Positions 23,891-35,139 of a DNA stretch of 64,000 bases are shown here, one piece after another (the stretch's first letter is position 1; each line of letters starts with the position of its first letter). Under the pieces are notes generated by a model. That model was not told the DNA's origin. It saw only the letters and a program-made list of their open reading frames with translations, and made no database searches. Origin of the DNA: Molossus alvarezi (Eukaryota; Chordata; Mammalia; Chiroptera; Molossidae); contig CM073887.1 in assembly GCA_037176705.1 (NCBI GenBank), positions 22,447,501 to 22,511,500 on the forward strand, written 5' to 3'. Made by a program: the position numbers and the translations under genes.

Positions 23891-24840
23891 GAAATATTTA
23901 GTATCTTCTATATAAAGGTTTTATATAATGCTGACATATGATATTTCTAAAGTAGGACAAAAAGTACCTAGAAGGTATTCTTATGGAAGACCTATAATTT
24001 TGGTCAAAGAAACAAAATATGAGAGATGAAAAAACAAAGAGAACCATGAGAAGTAAAAAGCTAATCAGAAAAGCACTGGGTAAGAAAGTCAAGCAAAAAA
24101 AAATTTCATAATGGAGGGGTTGGTCATCAATGTCAAATGATGCAGAGATCAAGGGAGATGAGGAATGAAAAAGAGCCTCTGAATAGTATAATTAGATCAT
24201 TAATGAAATTCAAGAGAACATTTTTCATTTATTTGTTCCAGGATCGAAGATGAAAAGGAAAGGAGAGAAGCCAGGCGAGGTGGCAAAACATTGGACTGTA
24301 TAAGGGGCGAGAAAGTAAAAACATCATTCTAGCAAATAGTCTGATAGAATGAAAAAGCAAAGTAAAAATGGAAGCTTGGGAATTCTAGCAGCATTCTACT
24401 AAGGTCACCCAGCTTCGATATATGACAATTAGAGAAATATAAATATATCAACACAGAAGCTAAAACATACTTCCAGGGAAACCACTCGAGAGAGAGAAAA
24501 ATAACTCCTAACATATTAAAATAATATATATCTTGTTAAAGAAAATCACAAAGGGTAGTTAATGATTATAAAGATAGTCAATGACATCAAGAAAAATAAG
24601 ACCTTTCAATCAAAACTACTCTTAACAGTAAGCTGTCTATTTCATATTTAATGAAGGCCTGGAACCAAAAGTTCATGGTATTCTAGAAACAGGTATCAAG
24701 GCAGATCTCACAAGTAACAGAGGCGCATCATCTAAGGATCTTTTTCACATTAAGAATCCTATTAGAAAGAAAACACTAAAAGGTAATTGAATTTCCCTCA
24801 GTTATCTTCATCTCTGTCAGCTCCTGCTACAATAACTTAC
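23891..24840. other. Intron just downstream (gene sense) of the candidate exon
   Basis: Nothing recognised apart from the GTAAGT donor at 24835-24840 on the minus strand. Confidence 0.5.
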
Positions 24841-24954
24841 TCTCCAGAGCAGAGATAACTCAATTCTGTCCAGCAAGCATATGTTATGAATCTCCAAAGC
24901 AAACTTGTCTAAATCACTCTGGTCTTCTATCAAGGTTGGCTGTGGATATGAACT
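24841..24954 (-). other. Candidate cassette exon, 38 codons, in the LRBA 39 kb intron
   Basis: On the minus strand TTTGCTTTCTGTCAG (acceptor with pyrimidine tract) is followed by 114 bp without a stop, and then a perfect GTAAGT donor. The segment is exactly 38 codons in phase 0-0, so it could be inserted between the two recognised exons (both phase 0 at that junction) without a frameshift. The product would start SSYPQPTLIEDQSDLDKF and end RIELSLLWR. I do not recognise the peptide, and as I recall the LRBA and NBEA proteins the flanking exons join directly. It may be an unrecorded alternative exon, a pseudo-exon with lucky splice sites, or a coding-derived fossil. No transcript evidence is available here. 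Confidence 0.3.
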
Positions 24955-25554
24955 CTGACAGAAAGCAAACATTTATTTTTATCTTTTCAATAATTCACTT
25001 CTCCATGCTTTCATGGAAGAAATCATGAGACAAATATATAAACTGCAGTTATGTTATCTAGTCAGATGAAATGGTTTCCATGACTTAAATAAAAACAATT
25101 AATTAAGAAGTTATTAGTATACAGAAGAATTAGTAAACTACCTGAAGTTTCTATTAATCAGATACTACTTATGATGATGTCACAAATACTATTTCAACTA
25201 TTTCATCCATGAATAGTTTTCAGTAAGAACATATTTTAGAAAATAAAATTGAAAATTCATTTTCAAAATAGTATCTACAATATTTCTTACAAGAAAATGT
25301 ATTTCCTATCGGTATTCTAACCCAGCAGTTTAAAATAATAACAATAACATAACTAAAAATAAAAGGCAACAGTATCAAAAATCCTGTTTTTTATTTGTTA
25401 CAATCTACAAAATAACAAGATTATTCCGAACATAAATTAAGCTAAATTAAAATAATTAATGAATACATCTTTCCTCTGAAAAGCTTTGACTTAAACTACT
25501 TGAATGAAGATACTGACTTGGCTATGCAATACCTTTAAATTCTACAAGACTAGT

Positions 25555-25770
25555 CACAAAAATAATGATAATAACAATCACTAACAGTTTATAATATGTT
25601 TTAACCCACACCATATAAAATTTTACTCTCCACAATATACCTTCAACTGAGGTTTCATTATACCCATTTTATAGAAGGGAAACTAAGATGAAGAAAGGTT
25701 CACTAAGTTTTCCTAAGACCTTCCAACTGATAAACTGTGAAGCCTAGAATGGAACATCTTTTCTAGCTCC
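25555..25770 (-). repeat. MIR SINE
   Basis: CATTATACCCATTTTATAGAAG, GGGAAACTAAGATGAAG and CTAAGACCTTCCAACTG match a reverse MIR. Confidence 0.75.
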
Positions 25771-25894
25771 ATGTTACTGCTATAACCTTGCTGACAGTTT
25801 CAAATTTAACACCAGAGAAGCTCAAACAATGTAACCAACAATATTCCATACAACTTTTTAATGTAAAATGTGCTAACCTATTTTACAGTTTTAT

Positions 25895-27165
25895 TTAATA
25901 TTTTAAAATTTTATTCTAAATTTTATTTTTGTTACAGATGTTTCTCCTTTTTTTACCCCAATGACACCCTCCACTCCATCACCCCCACCTCATCCCCGGC
26001 TTTGTTGTCCATGTCCATTGGTTATGTATACATGCATATAAGTTCTGTGGTTTATCTCTTCCCTCCCCCCATCACCCCCTCTTTTGAGGGCTGTCAGTCT
26101 GTACCCTACTTCCATGTTTCTGGGTCCACCCTATTCCTCAGACAGTTATGTTCATTATATTCCATAAATAAGTGAGGTCATGTGATATTTGTCTTTTTCT
26201 GCTTGGCTTGTTTCACTGAGGATAATACTTTCCAGGTCCCTTCATGTCATCGCAAAGGATAAGGAGATCTTTCTTTCTTACAGATGCATAGTACTCCATT
26301 GTGTAAATGTACCACAACTTTTTTACCCATTAGTCTACTGATGGACATTTGGGCTGTTTCCAGATCTTAGCTATTGTAAATAGTGCTGCTATGAACATGG
26401 GGGTACATATATTCTTTCTGATTGGTGTTTCAGGCTTCTTAGGGTATATTCCTAGAAGTGGGATCACTGGGTCAAATGGCAGTTCCATTTTTAATTTTTT
26501 GAGGTAACACCATATTGTTTTCCATAGTGGCTGCACCAGTCTGCATTCCCACCAGTAGTGTACTAGAGTAGCCTTTTCTCCACACCCTCACCAGCACTTG
26601 TTGTTTGATGATTTGTTGATGGTGGCCATTCTGACAGGTGTGAGGTGATACCTCATTGTTGTTTTAATTTGCATCTCTCTGATGATTAGTGATGTTGAGC
26701 ATTTCTTCATATGTCTCTTGGCCATTTGTATGTCCTGTTTGGAGAGGTGTCTATTCAGCTCCTCTGCCCATTTTTTAATTGGGTTCTTTGTCTTCCTTTT
26801 GTGGAGTTGTATGAGCACTCTATATATTTTGGAAATTAACCCCTTATCTGATGTATCATTGGCAATAATGTTCTCCCACATAGTGGGTTGCCCTTCTATT
26901 TTGATGGTTGTTTCTTTTGCTGTGCACAAACTTTTGAGTTTGATGTAGTCCCATGTGTTCATTTTTTCCTTTGTTTCTGTTGCCTTAAGTGATGTACTGT
27001 ATCAGTGAAAATTCTGCTGCGTATGATGTCAGAAATTTTGTTGCCTACATTTTCTTCTAGAATTTTTACGGATTCACGGGTCACATATGTCTTTTATCCA
27101 TTTTGATTTTATTTTTGTGTATGGTGTAAGTTGATGGTCTAGTTTCATTTTTTTGCATGTAGCTG
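25895..27165 (-). mobile_element. Bat L1, 5'-truncated, minus strand
   Basis: Minus-strand ORF2 C-terminal text is clear: [36 protein letters not shown] and, further on, ELPFDPVIPLLGIYPKK. The 3' UTR runs leftward to a T-rich (poly-A) end near 25895. Stops and frameshifts are few, so this is a relatively young copy. The break at the right end is near 27165. Confidence 0.85.
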
Positions 27166-27389
27166 TCAATTGCTTCTTCCTTCATTTCATACACAATCAG
27201 CACTTGTTGGATTGAGGAACTCAAAGCTGTAATTTGAAAGCCACCAATCATGGCCATTTGACATACTATTGTAAACTATCACTCTTGCTGGTCATAGGGT
27301 AGAAAGTAGTTCTGCCATGGCCTTTCTCACTTAATTTAATCCTTTATATTTCCATAGAGAACCAGCATTTCCACTTATAATCAGAAACA

Positions 27390-27520
27390 GAAAAAGAATC
27401 CAAATGCATAGGCTATATTTATCATTCATTTATTGAACAATTATTTATTGAGCACCTACTACGTGTAAGGCAATGTGCCAGGGACTATGGATATGTGATA
27501 AAAAGACACCAGAAAAGGAA
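27390..27520 (-). repeat. L2/MIR-type 3' end
   Basis: TTATTGAGCACCTACTACG, GCAATGTGCCAGGGACTATGG is the common reverse L2 end. Confidence 0.65.
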
Positions 27521-27798
27521 TAATGAAGTGATTACTAAAGAGAGAATAGGATTCCAATAAAAGTCAAGATAGGAGAGAGTAGTCAACAGCCTTAGATTTT
27601 TAAGATGAGGTTTATTAAAATAAAATCAAAGCCCGGGTTTGGTTACATTGAGGTCACTGGTAATCTCAGGAAGCTTCAAGGGGGAGTGAGTGGTGGTGGT
27701 GTTAGAAGCCCAAGTGCCATGAAGCCAGTGTGCCACGAGGAAGCTCAGAGGGAAGAGAGATAATATATGTGGAAAACTAATTTAAAGACTGACTACTA

Positions 27799-28079
27799 TA
27801 ATCTCACTTATTAAGTGGAATTTAACAAACATCATAAACTGATGAACAAAATAGGTCCAGAGGCATGGAACAGACTGACATATCTCAGAGGGGAGGAGGA
27901 GGGAGGGAGATGGGAAGAGAGTAACCAAAGAACTTACATAGACATATGCATAACCAACAGATATAGACAGTAGTGTGTTGAAGGCCTGTGGTGGGGCAGG
28001 GACTAGGTAGAGAGGGGTAAAGTGGGAGTGTGGAACTGGGGGGGCATCTGTAATACTGTCAACAATAAATATAAAAATG
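27799..28079 (+). mobile_element. Short L1 3' end with target-site duplication
   Basis: A 281 bp L1 tail running from AATCTCACTTATTAAGTGG to CAACAATAAATATAAAAATG. It is flanked by exact 14 bp duplications AAGACTGACTACTA at 27785-27798 and 28080-28093. Confidence 0.9.
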
Positions 28080-28479
28080 AAGACTGACTACTAACCTGAT
28101 AAAAAAAAAAAATAGGAGGCATGAGAGTACAATCTAATGAAGGTTTTAAGTTTGTTTTTCATTTATTAAAAAATAGATATTGTAACATGTTCCTGTGCTA
28201 TCCCACTAGAAAAGGAAGACTGATTCACGAAAGAGAAGACATAAATGAAGAAGCAGTCTTGAGAAGTGAGAGTGGGGAAGGGCTCTAAAAAACAGCCAGT
28301 CAGGCTGGCCACTAAAGAGGTGTGTTCTCTAATGGTAGAAAAAAAACAGAACAATATATATTGATTAGTTTGGTGATAGATTTGGCGTTCATTGCAATCT
28401 GATGAGATCTGTTGTAATAAATAGTAGTGAAGGGCTTTACCTGACAATATGAGCAGAGTGGGGCATGAGGTTTTCTTTT

Positions 28480-28493
28480 GGGGGGGGGGGGGG
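28480..28493. repeat. G homopolymer, about 14 bases
   Basis: TTCTTTT followed by an uninterrupted run of G then TAAGAATT. C-rich on the LRBA sense strand. Confidence 0.9.
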
Positions 28494-28989
28494 TAAGAAT
28501 TAAAATAATTCATTTGGGTTATGGGAATTCAAGCCTTGCAGAGAAACTAAGTAGAATGACTGGGAGTCACTAAACACCTAATAAAGTTTAAGAGCATAAA
28601 TGAAATGGGAAATGAATTAGTTTGAGTACTTGGCAAAGAATCAGTAGCACTCCATGGTTAAGATGCCTTGTGACTATTATTATCCTCTATACCTGTGGCT
28701 GAAGCAGAATGACACTACTAATACCATCTATTAGCTAATAACATCCAAATATAACTCTCATATATCTGATCTATTCATTAAATCTATATTACCAAATTGC
28801 AATCAGATCTGTAGTATCCCAAAAATGAAACCCTCAACATATTGCAAACGATTCCTAATTTCCCCTCCAACATGTTTTCTGTTCTTAATTTTCTAATCCA
28901 AGAGGATTATAATGTCTAACAGTTCAAGTAAAATAAACTATTTCAAGTCTTTTGCAATACTCAATATATTCAACACATCCACAAACTCA

Positions 28990-29412
28990 AAGTTATATTT
29001 AAAATAATATCAAGGTGACGTACACATAAAATTAAGCCACTTTAAAATTCACAATTCAGTGTCATTCAGTACATTAACAGTGTTGTGCAACTACAACACC
29101 TATCTAGTTCCAAAACATTTCTCTCACACCAAAGTCAATCCTTTACCCATTAAGCAGTCTCTCCCCATTCTTCTCTCCACAGTCAATGGCAACCACCAAT
29201 GGATTTATCTATTCTGGATATTCAATATAAATGATTTATATGATATATTTCTGTGTCTGGCGTCTTCCACTTAGCATAAAGTCCTGAGATTCATCTACAT
29301 TGTAACATATATCAGTGCTTTATTCCTTCATGACTGCACAATATTCCACTCTGTCCACATACCACAATTTCCACCTTTTGGCTACTCTTAATAGCACTGC
29401 TACAAACATGCC
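28990..29412 (-). mobile_element. Old L1 3' end, minus strand
   Basis: Reverse-oriented L1 terminal text: CTGTGTCTGGCGTCTTCCAC, TTCATGACTGCACAATATTCC, CCACCTTTTGGCTACTCTTA and AATAGCACTGCTACAAACATG. Diverged and truncated. Confidence 0.65.
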
Positions 29413-29414
29413 TT

Positions 29415-29690
29415 ATAATAGACAGGGTTCACCAGAGGAACAAAACCAATACGATATATATAAATATACATAAAAAGGAGATTTATTAAAGAGATCGGTT
29501 CCCAGGGTTATGAGGGTCAAGAAGTCCCACAATCTGACATCTGCAAATGGGAGAACCATGAAAGCCAGTGGTATAATTCAGTCCAAGAATCATAAGCCCT
29601 ATAATTTAAGTCCCAGTGTGATTCCAAATGACTAAGAACTAGCAGTGCCAATGTCCGAGGGCAGGAGAAGATGGATGTCTCAGTGAACGA
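29415..29690. repeat. Unnamed old interspersed repeat
   Basis: AGACAGGGTTCACCAGAGGAAC, ATATATATAAATATAC and GGAGATTTATTAAAGAGATC look like a widespread mammalian repeat whose name I cannot assign with certainty. Confidence 0.4.
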
Positions 29691-29729
29691 GTAAATGAGG
29701 TTATGTGTATTTCAAAAAGACAACAGGCT

Positions 29730-29938
29730 GGCCCTGACCAGTGTGGCTCAGTTGGTTGGGTGTTGTCCCATGCACCGGGAAGGCTGGTGGTTGGATTCCC
29801 AATCAGGGTACATGCTCAGGTTTCAAGCTAGATCTCCGGTAGGGGATGTGCAAAAGGCAGCTGATCAATGTTTCACTCTCACATTGATGTTTCTCTCTCC
29901 CTCTCCCTCTCTAAAAATACCACTAAAAACTTTTTTTA
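29730..29938 (+). repeat. Ves-type SINE
   Basis: Head GGCCCTGACCAGTGTGGCTCAG. Flanks AAAGACAACAGG and AAAGACAATAGG form a duplication with one mismatch. Confidence 0.9.
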
Positions 29939-30092
29939 AAGACAATAGGATATATGTGACCTTTGTACTACTTTTGCAACTTCTTGTAAGTCTATAATTA
30001 TTTCAAATTAAAGTTAAAAAGAAAAACAATGGAGATAAAGAGTTGTTAAAGCTACACAATGGGTTATTTTTATTCTTTATTTTTCAGTATAA

Positions 30093-30150
30093 GATTTCTT
30101 TCTCATGTCGATGTTTCTCTCTCCCCCTTCCTCTCTCTCTAAAAAATAAA
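30093..30150 (+). repeat. Ves-type SINE tail fragment
   Basis: Only the 3' part is left: CTCATGTCGATGTTTCTCTC, CT-rich tract and AAAAAATAAATT. Confidence 0.6.
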
Positions 30151-30279
30151 TTAAAAAATAATATTGGTAGTTTAGGACTCTAATATTCGTCAGTGTGTTT
30201 CACATTCCTTCAGAATGGTCAAGTATACGTTGAATAATATATTAGTTCAGGACACTATGAGGTCTACAGAGGTATGAGG

Positions 30280-30445
30280 ACAGAGACTGTACTGGATTAT
30301 TGTTCTGATTCAAAATACTTGATTTACTAGCTATGTGACCAAGGCTAAATCACATTCTCTCAGTCTATCCTGCAAATTTCACAGATCTGTTGTGGTGGTG
30401 AAATTTTTTTTAAAAAGTATATTAAACCACTCACTGAGATGATAA
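30280..30445 (+). repeat. MIR SINE
   Basis: Diverged MIR core: AGCTATGTGACCAAGGCTAAA and CACATTCTCTCAGTCTATCC. Confidence 0.6.
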
Positions 30446-30449
30446 TAGG

Positions 30450-30690
30450 GAGGCCACAGAGAAAAGTGGCCATAACTTTGTATCAGACTACTTGACCTCA
30501 AATCCTAGCTTCACCACCTATTTGCCATGTGACCTAGAGCCAGTCATTTAACCTCTCTGTGCTTCAGGTTTCCTTCTGTCTCAAATTGGGAAGATAACAA
30601 TATTTACCTCAAATATTTGTTGTACAGATTTATTTTATATTTACTTAAAGCTGAGATAAGTAAGTGATGCTATAGAAATGCTTATTGATT
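30450..30690 (+). repeat. MIR SINE
   Basis: GCCATGTGACCTAGAGCCAG, TTTAACCTCTCTGTGCTTCAG and CAAATTGGGAAGATAACAAT are typical MIR core text. Confidence 0.85.
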
Positions 30691-30974
30691 TTTAAAAATT
30701 TTAACGTGCTTAACTGACAAAAAAAAGTTCACTATTCTACCGAAAAATATTTTGTTTGCTAATGTGAAAAAATATTTGAATCCATCTGAAAGGAAAATCC
30801 ATAGATTGCTTTATTAAGAATTAATGAAGTGCTTTCATGGCCCTTATTTCATAAAAAAGACTCTTTATTACTTCAAATAAGCTCACTGGCCAACTAGTTT
30901 GCAGTTCTATTGAAGCTAATAAATAGTGAGTTCTACAGTACAGCAATTGCAATTTAAAGCAACATCAGCCAAAA

Positions 30975-32221
30975 AGTGAAACTAGACCACCAACTTACAC
31001 CATACAAAAGAATAAACTCAAAATGTGACTTGTGAATCCATAAAAATCCTAGAAGAAAATGCAGGCAACAAAATTTCAGACATCATACACAGCAGAATTT
31101 TCACTGATACAATGACTAAGGCAAGAGAAACAAAGGAAAAAATGAACACATGGGACTACATCAAAGTAAAAAGCTTGTGCACAGCAAAAGAAACAACCAT
31201 CAAAATGGAAAGGGAACCCACTATATAGGAGAGCATAATTGTCAACGATACATTAGATAAGGGTTAATTTCCAAAATATATAGAGTGCTCATACAACTCA
31301 ACAAAAGGAAGACATAGAACCCAATTAAAAAATGGGCAGAGGACCTAAATAGACACCTCTCCAAAAAGGACATACAATTGGCCAAGAAACATATGAAAAA
31401 ATGCTCAATGTCACTAATCATCAGAGAGATGCAAATTAAAATGACTATGAGGTATCACCTCACACCTGCCACAATGGCTTCCATTAACAAATCATCAAAC
31501 AACAAGAGCTGACGAGGGTGTGGAGAAAAGAGGACTCTAGTACACTGCTTTGGGTATGCAGACTAGTGCAGCCACTATGGAAAACAATATGGCGTTTCCT
31601 CAAAAAATTAAAAATTGATCTGCCCTTTGACCCAGTGATCCCAATTCTAGGAATATACCCTAAGGAGCCTGAAACACCAAACAACCAATCAGAAAGAATG
31701 TATGTACCCCTATGTTCATAACAGTGCTATTTACAATTGCTAAGATCTGGAAATAGTCCAAGTGTCCATCAACAGATCAGTGGATAAAAATGATGTGGTA
31801 CATATACACAATGGAACACTTTGCAGCTGTAAGAAAGAAAGACCTCTTATTCTTTGAGACAACATGGAGGGACCTGGAGAGTATTATGCTAAGCAAAATA
31901 AGCCAATCAGAGAAAGACAAATACCATATAATCTCACTTATTTGTGGAATATAATAAACAAAATAAGCTGATGAACAAAATAGACCCAGAAACATAGAAA
32001 GGAATACAGTTCAGACAGACAAACCTCAGAAGAGGGGTGGGGGGATGGATGAGATAAACCAAAGAACTTATATGCATGTATGCATAACCAATGGCCATAG
32101 ACAACAATGCTGGCGGGGGAGTGGGGGGGGGGGTAGGATGGGGAAGAGGGTGTCAATGGGGGAAAAAGGAGAAACATCTGTAACAAAAGTAAATTAATAA
32201 AAATTGAAAAAAACAAAAACT
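30975..32221 (+). mobile_element. Bat L1, 5'-truncated, with 16 bp target-site duplication
   Basis: Covers the end of ORF2 ([37 protein letters not shown]) and the whole 3' UTR to an A-rich tail. Exact 16 bp duplications GCAACATCAGCCAAAA lie at 30959-30974 and 32222-32237. It is 1,247 bp and carries disabling stops. Confidence 0.92.
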
Positions 32222-32239
32222 GCAACATCAGCCAAAAGA

Positions 32240-33300
32240 ACATTAAGTAATTCTTACTGAGGTAGATTTTAACTTACATAGATTCGTAAAATTTAAATTA
32301 TGTGATTGTCTTGACCACATGTTTTACAAATATATCACATAAGTTTAGATAAACTAAACTCTGATAGACAAATGCTTTAACAAAAAGACTACCGTGAATT
32401 GTGTACACCCATATATACACTATATTTACAAGACAGGGTCCAATATTTTACACAACATAATTTTTAAATAAACATTCTGTTTACAGCTGTAAGATTAAAA
32501 AATAATGTTAAGATGTACACCTAATCAATGATGTCATGACATTCAAGGAACCTCTACATAAATCAAAAGCTGAAGATGTCAAGGATATCCCACTCCGAAG
32601 ATAACCATGCAATGAACTAAAGAGATGTGCATTTCAGATCTACACTGTCATCAATCCCTTGATAATAAATGAAACAAGTCAGCTACTTTACAACCACAAA
32701 TGGTATTTTAAATACATGACAACATCTCTTTTTTGCAGGAAGAAGTAACTAGCAGTAGATAAGGTTCAAATATATTATTAAAGAATGCACAGCATAAATT
32801 CAAGGCTGAATATAGATAACCTTTAGAATATAAGCTGTCTAGGAAAAAATATGCTTCATCTTGTAGAGTATTATTTAAGATTTAAGAGCAATATAGTAGG
32901 AAATATATTAAACATGAACATGTCTCAATGAATTGGGTTTTGTGGCATAAACAAAGGAAATTCTTTTTCTGTGAAAATAAGACAAGCAAGGATTAAAAAA
33001 ACATGCTTGTTTTCTTAAAAGTGACTCATGTGCAGTAGTTTAACAAATCTATTTTCTCCACTAAAAATTTAGGATAAGAATAACAGTTTTTGGAAAAACT
33101 TGTTTTTATTTAGGTATTTTATTATGCTTTATAATATTACAAATATCAAAGAAAGATAAAGATTAAAAATGAAAAACTATACTAGATAAAGCATAAAATT
33201 AAATAGCTCAAAATAAGATTGCTGTGTTTGCCGGAAATAAATCCTATTCACACATTCTATAGAAATCTAATGAACATGAATCAAAAGTATATAGTAGAGA
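32240..33300. other. Intron, no feature recognised
   Basis: AT-rich, no repeat or coding signal recognised. Confidence 0.55.
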
Positions 33301-33520
33301 TTAAGAGATAAATTGCCTACATCTGAATTCTAGTTGTAACTCTGGGTTATTTCCTCCTTATGCTGTTTTATCATTTACAAAATGAGAGACAATAACAGAA
33401 TTACCTCAGAGGTTTATTGCAAGAATTAAATTGGCTTAGCTAAAACTTAGAAAAATTCCGTAACAGTTCCTGATAGAACATAAGGACTCATACAATATTA
33501 GCTACTGTTGTCACCATCAT
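33301..33520 (+). repeat. MIR SINE
   Basis: GTAACTCTGGGTTATTTCC, TTTACAAAATGAGAGACAAT and ACCTCAGAGGTTTATTGCAAG; diverged. Confidence 0.65.
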
Positions 33521-34676
33521 CCCTCAATAAATAACAAATACTTATACTTTGGTTCAAGTCAGCTTAATCTCTTGCATTATACAGTGTTTTGAAAGTATTT
33601 ATTCCCTTTTCAATTCCACATGTTATTTCCTTCATTCGCTCTCATTCATACACATAAGAATACACAGACCACCACTAAGATACTTACAAATTCAGAGAAA
33701 AAATGAACTGCAATCTCAACCCAGAGTTACAATGTAACTTTTGCATAATCATTAGAAAGGACACCAAGAAATAGGTTATAGTTTAGTTAGGAGGGCTAAC
33801 ATGGCAACTAAATTGTTTTTTCTTCTTTCAATTCCTGAAAAATGAGCAAAACAAAAAAACTTCTGAACAAAAATTACCAAACAACAAAAGGAAAATTAAC
33901 AGACAGCATTAAACATTAAATAACTGGATACTATGGGGAAAATAAACATACTGGAACTAGAACTAAAGGTGCAACAAAGCTCAGTTCTTAACTATGTCCC
34001 CCATATGCGTGAAGCAATAATGTAAGATGACAATTCTTATAATTCTTCTTAAAGCTATTTGATATAGAGAGAGAAACACACTGACTAGGTTTCATGATCT
34101 CTGCTTCTTCTCATTGAGAATACTGGAAAAACCTACAGGGCAAAAAATGTTGAAGCAAGGAAATAAAAATCAGGGCTGACTTCCCAGGACAGAAGCAGAC
34201 TCCAGACTACTTTCTGAAAAGACAGATAATGATTCAAAGCCTAAGCACATTTTCCCCTGATGAGAATTGTCCACAGCTTCTAAGACAATGAAATGAACTG
34301 AGTAGAAAATACTTAACAAAACCTTAAAGGGAAAGCAAAACTTAGGTGTGCAGGGCAGCCTCCTCACCCATCTAGATCTCTCTCCTTTTCTTCAACATTG
34401 GCCACACAATACTGACAGAAAACAAACTGCAAAATTCAAATTGTAACTCACAATGGGGAGAAAGGAAGAAATCACTAAGATATTTTGTTTGTCTAAGCCA
34501 AAAGAAACTAGGCAAGAACATTCAAAGCATGTATATAACCACCAATAAATAAATCAAAAACAAGCTAAGTATTTTTTAATAAAACAAGAAGATTCTATAG
34601 AAAAAAAACAAAGAATCCTAAGTGAATATATAACAAAAAATAAAAGTCTAATGATCAACATAAAAATATAACAACA
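33521..34676. other. Intron, no feature recognised
   Basis: Slightly richer in GC around 34080-34400, but no exon or element recognised. Confidence 0.5.
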
Positions 34677-34679
34677 AAC

Positions 34680-34919
34680 CCTGGCCGGTTTGGCTCAGCG
34701 GTTGGAGCGTCGTCCTGCGGTACAGAGAGACCCGGGTTCGGTTCCCGCTAAGGGCACGTACCTCGGTTGCAGTTTGTCCCCGGCCCTGGTTGGTTGTGCG
34801 GGTGGCAGCCACTCCATGTGTCCCCTCACATGGATGTTTCTCTCTCTCTCTTCCTCTCTCTCCCTCCCGCTCTGTCTGAACAAAAAATGGAAAAATGTCC
34901 TCGGGTGAGAATAAAAAAG

Positions 34920-34957
<38 letters not shown>

Positions 34958-34972
34958 TAATATAAAACAACA
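34680..34972 (+). repeat. Ves SINE with (AT)n in the tail
   Basis: Near-consensus head CCCTGGCCGGTTTGGCTCAG. The A-tail has expanded into a TA microsatellite at about 34935-34962. The flanks AACAACAAA and AACAACAAAAA probably mark the target. Confidence 0.93.
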
Positions 34973-35139
34973 AAAACACATAAAAATAACTAAGGTTGAA
35001 CACATAAATAAACATATGAAGAACAAAGCATAATCAAATAGACAAATAAATTACAAATATCATAGATAAAATAAAACAACAAAATTTTATTATTGATGGT
35101 GAGACATGAAAGAATAAAGTAATTAAGAAATACCTATAA

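Noticed and set aside
26588..26962. 124-codon minus-strand frame as a gene
   Set aside because: It is the C-terminal part of L1 ORF2 in a truncated element.
34690..34908. Frames of the type MAQRLERRPAVQRDPGS repeated across the window
   Set aside because: Chance open frames through Ves SINE heads; the same peptide recurs at 12678, 13257, 16450 and 34690.
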